Source of the DNA: Acanthaster planci
Taxonomy: Eukaryota > Echinodermata > Asteroidea > Valvatida > Acanthasteridae
Direction: 5' to 3'
DNA: 64,000 nucleotides
NCBI RefSeq assembly: GCF_001949145.1
Contig: NW_019091357.1
Coordinates: forward strand, 1,576,746-1,640,745
The notes below the pieces were generated by a model, which worked only from the letters and a program-made list of their open reading frames with translations, was not told the origin of the DNA and did no database searches. This document shows positions 26,901-39,971 of the stretch, piece by piece. Position 1 is the first letter of the stretch; every line of letters starts with the position of its first letter. A program made the translations under genes and the position numbers.

Positions 26901-27915
26901 CTGCATATCTTCATTTCTGGGGTTACAAATAGCCTGAAAAAATATGAAAAAACAAACACAAGTAATCAGTGGCGAGTGCTTTACAACATTTACACCTGTA
27001 TAAGGAATGCTTCATGCATGTCCCTCTTTACTGTCCCTCAGTATTGAAGCCAGCTGGTCTCTACAGGAAAGTAATACATTTGTATCTTGGTTTTTTTATA
27101 ATGACAAGAATTTTGCTGAGCTCTTACATGTATATACATGTATGGTAACAGGTGAACTGGGTCCTTTCTTTGGAAAGTGGCTCATATCCTACAGTGTCGA
27201 GTGGTAGCAAGAAAGCATCATGAAGTCTTACCCAACTTCTGTAGTAGTTAACCGCCTCCATCCCTAACCATCTCATCAATGCTCTTAGCGACCCAATCCC
27301 CACCCCCTAGAACTACCCTTCCATGTGATGTGCCAAGGGTCAAGATGCACATGGTAAAAACACCTGGGGCTTGAACACTGGACCAAGGTGAAAAGGTACA
27401 AAGGTGGGGAAGGGATGACAATTGGCAGGTGCATTACCGTTCTAATGGATTCCCCCGCCCCTCCATAATGCTGCAGGTCCTTCAGTATCTCGTCTGCCTC
27501 CCTTAAGACATCCTCCACCATGGAGTATACTTCGTCTTCGTCTTCCTTGGGCTCCGCCTCTGTTGGTAATCGGTGGAAAAATAATTAAGACAACAGCAGG
27601 CTTTGAATCCCAAACCAAGAGAACACAGCACAACTACAGTACTAACTAACAAGAGCATCCACCATGGGCACAAATTCAAGTACTGCTGGGTCACTTTTTT
27701 AACGCTCACGACTCAACACTCTGCTGTTGATTCTTCTCATTTATCTCACAAAAATATCGCCTTGGTGGACACTCCTGTAAATACCAATTTTCACGATCTT
27801 GAAAGGGTACTGCCCTGACAATGAGCCGATGGCTTTGGGACTCACTTTCGAAGTCAATGAAGATCTGAGGGTCGTCATCCTGCGGACCTCGTAGCTTTAG
27901 CAACAGGTTGCCCAT
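20907..27915 (-). CDS. CYRI: CYRI (FAM49) Rac1-binding WAVE regulator
   Basis: CYRI proteins bind active Rac1 at the plasma membrane and oppose the WAVE/Scar complex, limiting Arp2/3-driven lamellipodia. Ten coding exons splice in frame with GT-AG sites: 27846-27915, 27438-27559, 26828-26933, 26274-26413, 25298-25372, 24734-24859, 24083-24162, 22095-22221, 21782-21852 and 20907-20970. The product is 326 residues, against 324 in human CYRI-B. It starts MGNLL, with Gly2 as the probable myristoylation site. The Rac1-binding Arg pair of human CYRI-B falls at the same positions, R160 and R161 ([12 protein letters not shown]). Other conserved blocks are [25 protein letters not shown] and [20 protein letters not shown]. 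After NDETT the last nine residues differ from the vertebrate end. An acceptor just before the ATG (TTTGTTACAG) shows a 5' UTR intron. Family assignment is firm; the A or B paralogue is not decided. Confidence 0.95.
21269..21523. repeat. 23-bp minisatellite in the CYRI last intron
   Basis: About eleven head-to-tail units of 23 bases, each close to AAGTTACTGTCCAGTCTCAA plus GTC. Units differ mainly at a C/T and a C/A position. It lies between CYRI coding exons 9 and 10. Confidence 0.95.
24288..24470 (+). mobile_element. tRNA-derived SINE in a CYRI intron
   Basis: The head starts near GGGCGGCACAGGTGGC, with an A-box-like GGTGGCTAGTG and a B box AGGTTCGAATCC at about 24342. A non-tRNA body follows (GATGGGTTCTTCCCTC and onwards). 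The right end is not clear. It lies between CYRI exons 6 and 7, on the opposite strand to CYRI. Its body differs from the other SINEs in the window, so it is a third family. Confidence 0.65.
26062..26136. repeat. hexamer-based tandem repeat
   Basis: Interspersed 6-bp units AAGCCT, GAAGAT and GAGCCT form a 75-base low-complexity array in the CYRI intron between exons 4 and 5. A plus-strand frame across it reads as alternating Pro, Glu, Asp and Lys. That is most simply a by-product of the repeat. Confidence 0.85.
26600..26660 (+). repeat. degenerate tRNA/SINE-head fragment
   Basis: TTTGCACTCGTAAGCAAGA followed by GGTTCGAATTCC matches the anticodon-arm and B-box part of the SINE head at 1630-1700. 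The A-box half and the body are missing or decayed. It lies in the CYRI intron between exons 3 and 4. Confidence 0.5.
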
Positions 27916-30514
27916 GGCAACACACTATCTGTAACAAAAAAGTGCAATGGCAGCAGTTTACAATGTGTCAAACCTGCTGCTGAAGGCAAGACTAAAACAA
28001 ACTGTACAACAGGAACTGAAAGTTGACATCGAGGACACAGATATGTTGCATCCCTTGAATCTTCATACACCTGTATCGCACCTGTGCTTGGATGCTTGGA
28101 ATCGCATTTAATACTTGTGCAGGTGGTGTGGGGACCACTACCTCTAGTACCTACATATACATGTACTTCCACTTCGATATATTTACCAGACACAGCTGGG
28201 GGGGATTTTTTAAACACTGTGAATTATTCTTTTGATTTTGTACTGAAGGCCAACCACAGATTGCTAACCACTGGCATTCAAAACCTGTAACAGTGACAGC
28301 GCAAAGAATGGGTCTACTGAGCATGTGTGTCTGAGCATCTGTGTAAATGTACACTGTACACATTCACATGTACACATACATGTACATGTACAACATGTAT
28401 TCTATCATCCTATTAAATTCAATCTTTCCTGTTTGTATGTATGTCAAAGCTGACAGATAAATTCCCGTAAAATCCAATTTGACTGCAAGTTTACCAGGGA
28501 ATGACAACTTTGCATGAAAACTGCTTCCATTCCAGCCCCATTCAAACTACACCTTGCACGTTCATTCACAAGTGTCAAATGAGATACTAGTATTTATAAT
28601 CAATGGGGGAAATACTGCTTACAGACTGGACCCTTTACTTGGTTTGTGGCTAATGCAAAAACCTACATCATTTCTCTCAAAGTACAGTCACCACACACAA
28701 GTGCACATGTACATGTACATTGTACATGTACTTTCATACAGTACACTTTACACATACATGTACATGTAGGCACCACTGAAAGGGCAAACGAGAAAAGTGA
28801 CGACTAAATATGGTAACAACACAACATTGTAATTACAGGTCATTACGTCGCCTTTATCTTGCAGCACTGGTACTTTTTGGATGAGGAAGTAGGCTGCAAT
28901 ATCAAAAACTATACTCGTATGTACACATGCATTCAGTGCAAACAGAACCGAAGTTACAAAAAAATACAAGTTGCAGGTTACGACCACACAAGCAGCACAC
29001 GGATCTGCACAAGCACGGTTTGCCAGTTGAGAGAACGATTTCATTTCCTTTAGGAACATGACACACACAGCAAACTGAAACCGTCAGACAAATACACAAG
29101 TGATGCCCCACACACTAGGTGTATGTGATATACATTGTACAATGTATTGTACCGTACTCAGCGACTGATTCAAGATACATGCTTACACCAACATGAAGTG
29201 AAGAAACAGACTGGCACTGGACAATGTGCTGCTCTGGAAAGGCAATTTTACATTCAAATACCAACGGTTTAGTACTGAGTGCTATTAACATCCATATAGA
29301 GAGGCAATGACACAGTGGTGGCAAGGCACAATATGGTGGGAAAGACTGACTGGTAAAATTGGACAGTACTTAAATATTAAAAAAGTCTACAAGAAGTTGC
29401 TTTCCTCTCCAAAAATGCCACATCCACGGGATGCATTCTCAACACAATGTACTGTGGTGAGGTTCGATCTTGGACGTGTTGGAGAAATGAATTACACACC
29501 CAATTTTTCTGAGACATTTGGCTAGAATTCTCTCCATTCCTCCAAAGTACTTGTAACCAATAGCACATACTTGGTACTTTCTAGAAGCACTGAGCTCTGT
29601 GTTAAGTAATCAGTGATTGGGTTCTGCTTTCCTCGATCAAAAAAATCCTCCAAGAGTTTGACTTTCCATTTTGAAATTCATTTGGCATTCTCTCCAAGCT
29701 AGGACTAACTTGGTTACTAACCATTACATGCATTAAAACCTACCGCTACATGTACATGTACAGTATATAATTTCAGACCAAAGCCATCTCATTTGGATGT
29801 GGCCTTATACTTTCTGACATGAACCTGCCAATATCTTTGTCATGGTGCAAGTCAGTATGGCTACTTTGAGGATCAATAGAAATTGAATTTTAACTCTGCC
29901 AAGATGAAAACTGCCTGCACATGACAGCCTCTGCCATCCAGCGTACTGGTACATGTATGTACATGTAGGTATGGTACAGGCCACAAGTTTTCAATTTCAG
30001 AATCTGGAGTGCGTGGAGCGATAAATTGTCTTCACTGTCATTCGGGATCAAAGTCCAATCGTATAATGCTCTTGCAAATGTTTATTGGCTGCTTGTGTGC
30101 ACTTGAAGACGGTCAAACGACAACCACAAGTCTTTCATCAACGAGCTCGATGTAAATGTAAATCCAGCCACACAAAGCAGTATCACATCTACTACACGTC
30201 GCTCAGATAGCATGCTCATCTTTTTCTGCAAGATGCCGAACATTCAACACCACGCAGGGCCAATCATACTTAAGTCCATCACCATGCGCCATCAAATATT
30301 TACATGTACCAAGCTACCATATCTTCAAGAGGCCAGCGACATATGTTGATTCAATTTAGGGATGGGACATACATGTATTTCTCATTTAAAGCGCAATGCC
30401 TTGTACAAATATAAGCTCCATTCCGTATGGCTTCCACACATTATGCAAAGGTCTTTCGGCAATTAAGGTTTTACGCGGAGGCCTTATAATATTGGTGAAA
30501 TTTTAGTAAAATTT

Positions 30515-30595
30515 CATGATAATTTCGTTTTCAACAAAAGGTATGCAAAATTATTTTACATACCAGTGCCTTTTGTTGAAAACGAAATTATGATG
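30515..30595. repeat. long near-perfect hairpin (foldback or MITE-like)
   Basis: The arms from CATGATAATTTCG through CAACAAAAGG and back through CCTTTTGTTG to CGAAATTATGATG are complementary over about 27 bases. A second short stem (TATG/CATA) lies nearer a loop of about 13 bases. Flanking target-site duplications are not obvious. It could be a MITE remnant or a precursor-like RNA hairpin. Confidence 0.75.
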
Positions 30596-33500
30596 TTACA
30601 CTTGCTTGAAACAAACAAAAATTCACACGTTACTCTCATCCTTATAAAGGTTTCAAACTATAGTACATATTCTGGAGAATGTGCCTAAAACATAAGTATA
30701 CTGTACATGGACTGTACATGTACCGACCAGGGCATGTGGCATGTTTCTACAGGTACAATTTATTTGAGACTGCTCCTTTAAAGTTGATGCTGTGGGAATT
30801 TTGCTCTCACAATGTCAACAATCTTCAATTCTGCTTTAACTAAAAAGATTCGCCCAGCCAGAGGTCTGTGGAAATGTCAGGAATTTCAAATTGAATTACA
30901 CAGAGATTTCCATAGAAAGGTCTCCATGAACACTGACCATCAACTTGACCGAACACTCATTTTAAACACAGCCAGATTTGTACTGTGATGTTTAATTTTG
31001 TTGTATAATGGGGATAATCACATGCGCATGCACTTTCTGCTTTTTTTTGGAAGGGGTGTTTCAATTTCCATCCAATATGTAAATAAATAGGGACCTACTC
31101 TCTCTACTGTGTCTTATAAGTTTTTTGTTCACTTTTTGTGTTCAATGCATTTTCAGGCTGTCAGGATGTATGGCATGTAAGTCCAACATGTACATGTAAA
31201 TGTATGAGTTATAATCCGTTATCAAGTTATCACATGATCGGAGGCTAGTTTTCCAGCCGGAATCGGGCGGCAATTTCTGTGATTGGGGAAGCAAACGTGC
31301 AAGTGCTACACAGGATGAGCCCATGAAGTCAAAGGGCAGCCGGGCCTAATAAAAATTGGTCGAAATGAAGGCGCGGGTTTTCCAACAGGATATCCTGCTG
31401 CATACGAGACGGTGTGGTTAGTTCCTCAACGCTTGACTCAACAAGCTCGGGTTGTGACAACACAAACTGTGCCAGTTTTGCAGGGAACCTAAAAAACACT
31501 GTTTTTAAACTGAGAGTTTTCTTTTAACACGCCACACACGGCCGTCCATAAGATTTAAATTTTTTTTACATGTACATGTACTTCACATATCCATATTAAC
31601 ATACACATGTTCACGTACAAAGTTCATTTGTACATGTATTTTGTTACCTGTATTACATGTCTGTCTGCCGATACATGTACATGTACATGTACGTCTAGTT
31701 TTCAGAACATCTACACAAAAATTAACGCTGTAATTAACACTGCAGAGTTGGTCAGTATAAATTTATAAAGCGATTTATACAATTATCGGATTCAACTCTT
31801 TGAGGATGATTTCAAACGGCTCTGAAAAAAAGGTAAAACTGTCACACCATTACATGTACGTTCTAGTTAGCGGTATTTGACACTTGCGCATACATTTGCC
31901 TTTATTTGTAGCTAAATGCACAAACGATGGGAAAGGGAGACAATGGTACTTGTTCCACTACAAACAGTTTTTTTTCCATCTCACTTTAACCCTAACTGCC
32001 CAAGGGTTGCTGGACCTAACCTTCCCCATTCACACAAAGGCACATGAGACTTTGTGCACGGAGGCTGTTGGTTTAGTTTTTCTGAGGTATGCCAAACCCA
32101 ATGCAAAAGCCAGCTGTTATGGGCCTACCAGACTTATCCCCACAGAATGAAACACTTTACTACTGTTTAACTCTGTGTGGTTGGGGAAGGTTAGGGTTAA
32201 GCCCACGTACATGTACATGTAAGTACAGGATTATTGCTCACACTTGAGCACATGAGGGTAACCGATACGGTTGTTTAAACTAGTGATTGTGTTACAATCA
32301 AAGACAATGCACTGTAATATAATAGAACGACATGTACAAGTAGCTGGACACCCGGTTCCATGTTTCCAGCGACTCCAGCTCCGGTATAGGGGTCAGCCCA
32401 TTCAAACAGGAAAGCCAAGTGCATTGACAGGTTGACACGCACGGCTGAGCAGAGCTGACAAAATTGGGCAGCAAATAGAATCCGTATCTCAAAAGGTTGA
32501 ATGAAAACACCCGATGTCTGGCTAAGCAACCCCCAACAAATAAAATAAAATAAATAAAAAAATAAAAGGAGAATGTTGAACTGCAGCGCCACTCTCAACA
32601 AAAGAGGGAAAATTTTACATGTACATGTACATGGGTACTGGGTACTTTTTTTTTACACTGTAAATTGGCTGGGTAGTACACATAATCTTTGCGTTGTGAG
32701 CTCATGGCTATGGTACAGATGTACTGTACCGGTACCTCAACTCGCCATTTGTTTGGAAGCTAAGTTTATACATGTACATTGTATGTAAGTCCCTTTAATT
32801 TAAATATGACTCACTGCTGATGTCCATGTACCGGTACTTATAATTTGCACTGATGTGGTACGTGTCATGTATTTCACACCGAATGCATTAATGTCATGAC
32901 CTGAATCTCTTTGGGAAATTTTGAGAGCATAAAACTATGAAAAATGTCTCGGAAAGGAAACAGAAACAAGTTTCATCTTCCAATAAACTACAAGTTTAAA
33001 AAGGTCAAATAATTGACAGGTACAAGTATTTAGTTTTTGAGGGAATTTGAAGAGGAGAAACATGATTTTATTCCAGTGTGTCCCCCCACTTGATCATCCA
33101 ACAGTGACTGGATGCATTGCCCGGGGATGGACTTTCCATTAAATATGATCTAATAGAGACGACATTAATTGAGAATTAACAAACAGAACCGGAGGACACT
33201 GAAATCCTGTAAGAGCAGCACGCACACGGAAAGAAAAATGGGCCGAGGAACGGGAAGATCTCATTAACATTTTCTTAATGTACTCTTGGGACGTTTTCAT
33301 TTTAAACAAGAAATACCGAAGAAAAAACTTGGAGCACTTCAGATCAAAATTACAAGGATATGTTCTTTGGCTCTACTTACGGGGAGGACGAAAGACTGAT
33401 TACATTGCCCCCATCAAACAAATGACCTGATAAATTTATACAAGTAATAATAAAAACATATCAACCTACATGAATCGACCTCCTTATAAAGCAAAAACAC

Positions 33501-34824
33501 AAAACAAAGATCTCAAACTAACATTTCTGAATTTCCGGTACATGTACATGTATGACACTGTACACAACTGTTAAGTACACAGTAAACATTATGTACAGTA
33601 CAGTATGTACAATGTACATGTATGTAGGTGCATGCTTGTGTACGTAATGAAAACTGACATCCAAAACAAGATTTCTTTCATAAGTACATGTACAACCCTT
33701 TAAACAGAAAAACAGTATTTGGTAGCCATTGGCTCCTAATGGGGAAAAATCTAGGTGCCAGTCAATCCACGAAATCAGGGTTTTCGCCAAGGGTTCAGCC
33801 ATGGATGTTTTGACGTCCGTAGTTTCAGCGTGTCTCAGGACACCCTGCTCCATGAATCGCGCTATTTCTGACACTCTAAATCACAGCGACACCCTTTAAT
33901 TCCGGCAAGAGCTCTGTTTCAGGTTTCATTTACGTTGAAGCAAAAAAGCAGCAAAAAATGGAACCCATGCCATGCCGTGGCTTGTAAACTGGCCCTGGTG
34001 TCCGTATACGGTGCATCAACAACATATGTTTAGATCGGGAACCAACCAAACCGTGCGCATGATCGCGACACATGTACATGTAAAGTATGGTACATGTACA
34101 TGTATATGTACAGCGCACTCGTATGCACATGTACATGTATGTTGGTCAAACTATTTACATGTGCAGTTGAGGCTAAGGAAATCATTTGCATACCGAGTAT
34201 GTTCAACGATTACGCACATCACTTTATGTGCATTCCATATACATGTAGAGTGTGCACTGATTTGCTATATTAACCATGGCCTTCTATTTTGTTAATTTAA
34301 CAAGAGAGCTGTTCTAATATCCCCGGTGCCAACCAGGCTCACCGGAATGTAACATTAATAAATTACCCAAGTGTGCACTCGGCGCAGGAAATAATTGGAG
34401 ATTGGAATCCTTGTTCCATAACAGACGTAGTGGAGCGTTTATGAGTGCCTACTCCATCATGCCAACACACAGTGACAGGGATGATTTGGGGAGTGGTACT
34501 GAAGTGCTAAACAGAATTTCTGACTCGGCAATCCTGGCAAGCCTTTTTTTTTTTCTGGATGGGAAAGAAGTCTGCATCAGTATTTGGCAGGCTATTAAAG
34601 GCAAGCTGCAGGGAAAATCGAAGTCACAAATACTGTACGTGTACATGTATATAATGAACAGAAATAGCACACTACCCTTGTATATGTACCGATACATGTA
34701 CATGTATTTTACTTGTATGGCTGAAATGACAGCAGAAAACTTGGTAATATTTAACATCAATAACATTTTGATTTTCAAGCTTTCTTTGGAACGGTTTGCT
34801 GAAGCTGCAACAGACCCTCTTCAC

Positions 34825-35021
34825 TTTTTCAAGGATGGATTTGTGCCGGGAAGATGTAATTAGTTTTGGATTTTTGCCCTGCCCGACGTGTATTTTAACA
34901 CTGCATATATGCCCATTGCCCCCGAAAGCTTGTGAAAAATCCACAAACGTACTCACGCAAGCGGGTGGGACTCGAACCCACGACCTCCTGCTTACGAGTG
35001 CAGACGTCTTAACTGCACTGG
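34825..35021 (-). mobile_element. tRNA-derived SINE, copy C, with target-site duplication
   Basis: This minus-strand copy has the B box (GGTTCGAGTCC), the ACACGTCGGGC body and the TTAATTACATCT end of the family at 1335-1793. The A-box half of the head is missing, so it is 5' truncated. AGACCCTCTTCA occurs exactly at both sides (34813-34824 and 35022-35033). This 12-bp direct repeat is a target-site duplication and places the element ends well. Confidence 0.8.
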
Positions 35022-36962
35022 TAGACCCTCTTCATGTTTTACATGTACCAGTGCGTGTAACAACTGCATGAGACACGGATATGATGATACGGGGTCCAAT
35101 GTGTGACTTTTTGTGCTCCCTGTTACACTTCAACTGTTTAGGTTCACAAGGAATCGGATGTACGGCATCACTGAAATTGATTGTAGGTTTACCATTTTTA
35201 TCTGTTAGACAAGTGAGTTGCATATTAAATGTGTAGCAATATAATCAGTTATGGAAATCAAAGAATGTGTTTGAAACAAAATCATATATATAGGGGCATG
35301 AAAAAATGGGACCTCAAATTTACAGACTGACCCATCTGGTAATGAATTTCTTTTAGCGGTACAAAGCAACAGAGGATCCATATTGACACAAGTGTGCAAG
35401 CCCTGGAGGGCTGAGTACCCATTGTGGTTCCCCGTCTAGTCTTTGCTCTGGACACCAATCATGTCACCGTACAGCCCTCACCCTGAATAGAACAAGGAAA
35501 TGAATACCTCCTCCAAAAACATTCAGAACTCCAAGCTGTAAATGAAGCACAATATTGCCCGAGGTTAACATGTTTCAGGAGGGGGAGGGGGGAGTTAAAG
35601 AAGACATGGCAAGGTTTTGATGAGGGAAATCTGAAGATTTGACAATGTATCTTTTAGACTTTCAACCTGAACACAATAAAATAAATGTCAGACAAATATT
35701 GTTGAGCTCTCTCAACCTGCTCTAGTGATAACGCAGAAGCATAATTCCTTTGTCAATGGCCACTGGACAAAGCTTCCTGCTAACAATAATGGAGGGGACA
35801 CCCCTGAAGGATTGTATCAAAATGCCCTGAACAGGAAGTTTAAAAGGTAACAAACAGAGTGGTTTTCAATGGTCTGATGTAACATAAGACCTGTTCACTT
35901 TCTAGGAATCAAGTACTGCTTTCAGGCAAACAGGGAAAAGGACTTTCAGCATGTTCGGGCAATTCCCTGGAATGTCGCACACTATATTTTAGAGTGTTTT
36001 TACATAAAATTGTAACAACAGTTATGCACACATGTACATGTAAATACTGTACATGTTTTTCCAAGGTTTTACAAGATACATGTACCACGACATGAAAATG
36101 GCATTGCAAATGTCCTTAGTTTCAGTGACACTTAATGTCATAATCTTTAGCGTTTTTTAAACATGGTCCACAAAACACAAAATTGACTACCAGTAAACAT
36201 TTTTTTCTTGCATGTATGCAAAGAACAATATGAAGACCTGAGTCCAATGCAAGGCGACAAAGCAATGTACATGTACTATGTGCATGTTCTTCACGTATGT
36301 ACCGGTATACCGTTGGGCAAACTGTTCTTGAAATGTGAGCATACTGTGAGAATAACTGTCCGAAATGTCGAGTTCCCTCTGGTTCTTTACAGACCCACAC
36401 ATACATGTACTCACGAAAGACTACAGCAGTCCTTTTACTTTTAAAACTTGCCACCTTCGCCATGACAAGCTTCAAAGCTCAACCAAATGTGATCTCACAA
36501 AAACATCAATTATTCAGTGAAGATACAGTACTGGGTGATCCACTCCAGGATCGGGAGAGGACAAGCTCACTGTGATTTACTTCACTGGCCTGGGTGAATG
36601 AGAGATTCCGGTAGTCGAATTGTGACAGTTTAGTCAGGAATGCCATCTACAGATGGCATAGTAAACCAATGATATGATTCCACAACAGCGACGTCCATCC
36701 ACAGACAACTGGGACAGTCTGAGTCTGTGATGTGGAAACTGCTCCAACTGACCTTCCTGCCTGCACAAAATTGATGACTTTACCAGAAGAAATAACTGTG
36801 TCATTGCTTTTCTGTGCACTATTAATGCAGCGTGGCAAAATATTGATTTGGGGTCACTCATGTACATGTATTTCTGCATTTTGAATGCACATGATACAAA
36901 AAGTCCCAAAGAAGAAATGCTCTATTGTACCATAGCACTGGTTACGCATCATCTGGAAACCA

Positions 36963-37062
36963 GGGCCCAGTTTCATGGTGCTGCTTACCATTGAACAAAT
37001 GTTTTTTTGCTAACCATGGGACAAACATTTGCTTAATAATGGTAAGCGTACTTCATGGAATC
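36963..37062. mobile_element. palindromic MITE-like element (GGGCCCAGTTTCATGG type)
   Basis: The left arm GGGCCCAGTTTCATGGTGCT, GCTTACCATT and ACAAATGTTT is mirrored by AAACATTTGC, AATGGTAAGC and ACTTCATGGAA. Elements starting GGGCCCAATTTCAT are common in marine invertebrate genomes. A related end (GCTTACGGTCTCTATGAAAT) lies near 37185, so the full element may reach about 37215. No transposase is present. Confidence 0.6.
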
Positions 37063-39239
37063 ATTTCGCAGTTGCTGTGCTTAGCACAGAAATTGCATAG
37101 AGATTTCCTTTGTTGATACCAGTACTCATGAGCAAATTTTTCTTCCAAGAAACCGTGTGTAAGTGTGCCTTTCCCTGAGCTTATTGCTTACGGTCTCTAT
37201 GAAATATGCAGAGCCTCTGTTAGCGTAAAACTGTGTGCTTGGACGGACCATGAATTTGGGCCCCAGCTGAAGTACAAGTACATATAAGTACATGCACCTG
37301 TACACTGTATGTACAGTACATTTTATCCCTGAGGTACAGGTACATGTACCAAGTATTACAACTTCCCTCATTCATGTTGATGGAAGTTGCTTGTGATAAC
37401 CAAAGCTTGCTAGAGACAGAATTCAGACTTTGGATCACTTGGAAGTGACAAAAAAGCGGGGGAAGAGCAGGTGTACCGTACGTCAGCCTGGTTTTGGAAT
37501 GTTGCATTATGAATTAAATAACTATCGATTGTACATTTACGTGTATGTTAAATCTGTTAATTATATACAGTGTGAACCTCACATCTGCAATATTATATTT
37601 GTTAAGTTTCCGTAATGTGATCACATGCTTTCACTCTTTCAAAGCAACATGAATGTGTAATTTCCAATCACTAAAAACACCTACCGGTACTTCATGTAAC
37701 TCCGGTACAAGTAGACCTCCACTATGTGGTTGAGACTAATTAAACCACTGGGAAGGAATTTTGAAAGAGTTCCATATACGGACAACACTTGAGGCCCCAT
37801 GCACAAACCTATGAGATTTGTATTAACAAACCCAAGTGTTCTCTAAGTAAATGCTTCAGAATTTTCTTAGCAAAATTTCACTTTTTCGGACATGTTATCA
37901 CTTTCTGATGGCTGTTATAACATTTTAAGGGAAACTTAACGTTGTCAGTACACGTATATGGAACTCTTTCCAAGAATTCCTTATCCGGTCATCAAGATTC
38001 TTGAGCTTCTTAAAACTCTAACAAGGAAAACTTACCTTAACCAACTTTTCCTCAGTTTTTTTCAAGCTGACAGACTTGTTTTCAATAAAACTTCAAGGCG
38101 ACTGAGGCAGTACATGTATGTCTGAAGGTGAGTGCATGGTGGTCAGATATGGAACTTTTGCCAATGCTTGGCATTTCAATTTACATGTAGGTGAGTATAC
38201 AGTTTGAGTGTGGCCTTGTTTATAGTTGTTCTGTTTGTAAATTGTAGTTTTTGGTTCATGGCCTTTTGGGAAGTGTTGCAGAATCCTATGTCAGAATCAC
38301 ATTACACCATTTACCTCACAATAAAATGTAAAAATCATACAGGGCAGGAACTTTGTTCTTGAAAGGGCAAGGCAATTTTTCATTTGCAAAGGGTACTGGT
38401 ATTGGAACATCATACTAGGGAAATTTCAGTGGGCATTGAGGCAAAGATCAGGGGCATCAAGGCAACTGGCTCCTATGCCTCTGTGAAATTCCTGCCCTGT
38501 AGCTAGGCCCTACCGCCGTGGTATGTACATGTATACATGTGTGCATATGTACATGTACTTCACAAGCAATGAAATTCAACATGTCCAATAGGCATGATGG
38601 AAGAACATTGCAAACTTTCAGTACAGAATGCCCGACAATCTTTCCCATGGCATTGAGGAAAGACTGCTGCATACTGCTCAATGATCACTTCCACTTCTGC
38701 AGTTGCGTACGTCACATAAAAACACACCTATGGAGAGTCAGGAATATTTTCTAATTAGGCCCTGAGCATATATGCTAGGCCCTACTTTCTAACAAAATTG
38801 GGAATAAGCCGATTCTCGGTCCCCGATTCATGTCATTCCTTCTTTTCAGTATTTCTAGCAATTTGTACAAGGACTTGACTTTTATGAAAAAAGTATAGAA
38901 GATTCAACCTTCTTTCAGAACTTGAAGCTAGCCTGGACCCTGCCAATCCTTGTGTGGATTGTGAAATTGTCGACTACAGCCCGCATGCAGTGCACTCTCG
39001 CTCGGCTAACTAAAAATAAAATGTAACACTAGCGGGGTATGCATAGCGCAGCTTCACGCACGTTTCAGTGTTTCAAACCGATTTTTAGAACCACATTACC
39101 TCAATTTATGTCCAACAAACACGTCTCCAGACGCTCCAGTATCCAAAGAAATCTTCACCAAGTATAAATATCACCAGGACTTCAAAAAATTACTTTTTTT
39201 TACAAGGGATACTTGCACTGTACACCGACTAAAAATCAC

Positions 39240-39420
39240 TTTTCATGTAGTATTTCCGGGTTAGTTCAGCGGCGCCAGAAACGAAAATGCATCATTATGC
39301 ATGCAGGATGTATTGAATATAGCGCAGCATGCGTGGTATGGACCGCGCAGAAGATAGAAAGCGCGAATGGAGTGATATACTCCATGCAACAGCGGGAATG
39401 AGTCTGGGTCCATAACTTAT
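39240..39420. promoter_or_regulatory. candidate promoter of the RAD51AP-like gene
   Basis: A GC-richer patch holds an ETS-type site (TTTCCGG at 39253), GGCGCC and several GCGC steps. It lies about 0.6 kb upstream of the first mapped acceptor of the plus-strand RAD51AP-like gene. ETS sites are common in housekeeping and bidirectional promoters. No 5' exon can be fixed from sequence alone. Confidence 0.3.
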
Positions 39421-39971
39421 TCTGCATAAATTGCGAGTCCAAAAACAGACGACAGTGCGGGGGGGGGGATGTGTAAAAATACATAGACTAACAGTAGATA
39501 TCCCAGAGTGCCGTGTTAAAAGCCTTGTTCATGCATAATTAAAACGTTTACAAAATGTTCATAAAAACAAATATAGAACAGAAAGAAATGTTTTCTAAAT
39601 AAATATATTTTACTATTAATCAAATATTTTTGTCAAAAATTAAAAAAAAAATGAAATATACCTGTGAGAAAAAGTTTACAAGTTTAATTGCTGTCATTTT
39701 TGTCAAAACTTTTGCAGACGACACATCATTCAGCACTTTTTTACCAGAAAAAGACAGATGGTTAAAGTAAGTTCTGAAGCTGAAGTCTTTTTGCAATACT
39801 TAGGCCTAAGCCTACTTATCTCGACAGATTTTTTTCATACTTTTTTCTCATTTAGTCCTGGCTTTGACCAAGCAGGGCCAGGGAGCAGGCCCAAACTTTC
39901 ACTTAGGACAACAAGTTGTTGGGGCCTTAGAAGTTCCTGTAACGTTAGACATATTTTACGTGTCCAAGAAG

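Larger units (their letters stand above)
28326..38560. repeat. cluster of dispersed TACATGTA palindromes
   Basis: More than twenty short arrays of the self-complementary hexamer TGTACA/ACATGT are scattered here, usually 10-24 bases each. The longest include those at about 31672-31692 and 34090-34140. Related TACCGGTAC motifs are mixed in. Outside this 10-kb interval only a few copies occur (about 4655, 46735, 48545, 48953 and 53652). Confidence 0.8.
27925..39240. other. TACATGTA-rich non-coding stretch, probable CYRI 5' intron
   Basis: No coding exon is supported across about 11 kb. The stretch is dense in TACATGTA and ACATGTACATGT palindromes (for example near 28360, 28705, 31675, 32210, 34070, 34640, 36255, 37335 and 38525), which are rare elsewhere in the window. 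It also holds a long hairpin at 30515-30595, a SINE at 34825-35021 and a MITE-like palindrome at 36963-37062. The CYRI transcript must start upstream of 27925, so part of this is probably its first intron. Confidence 0.55.
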
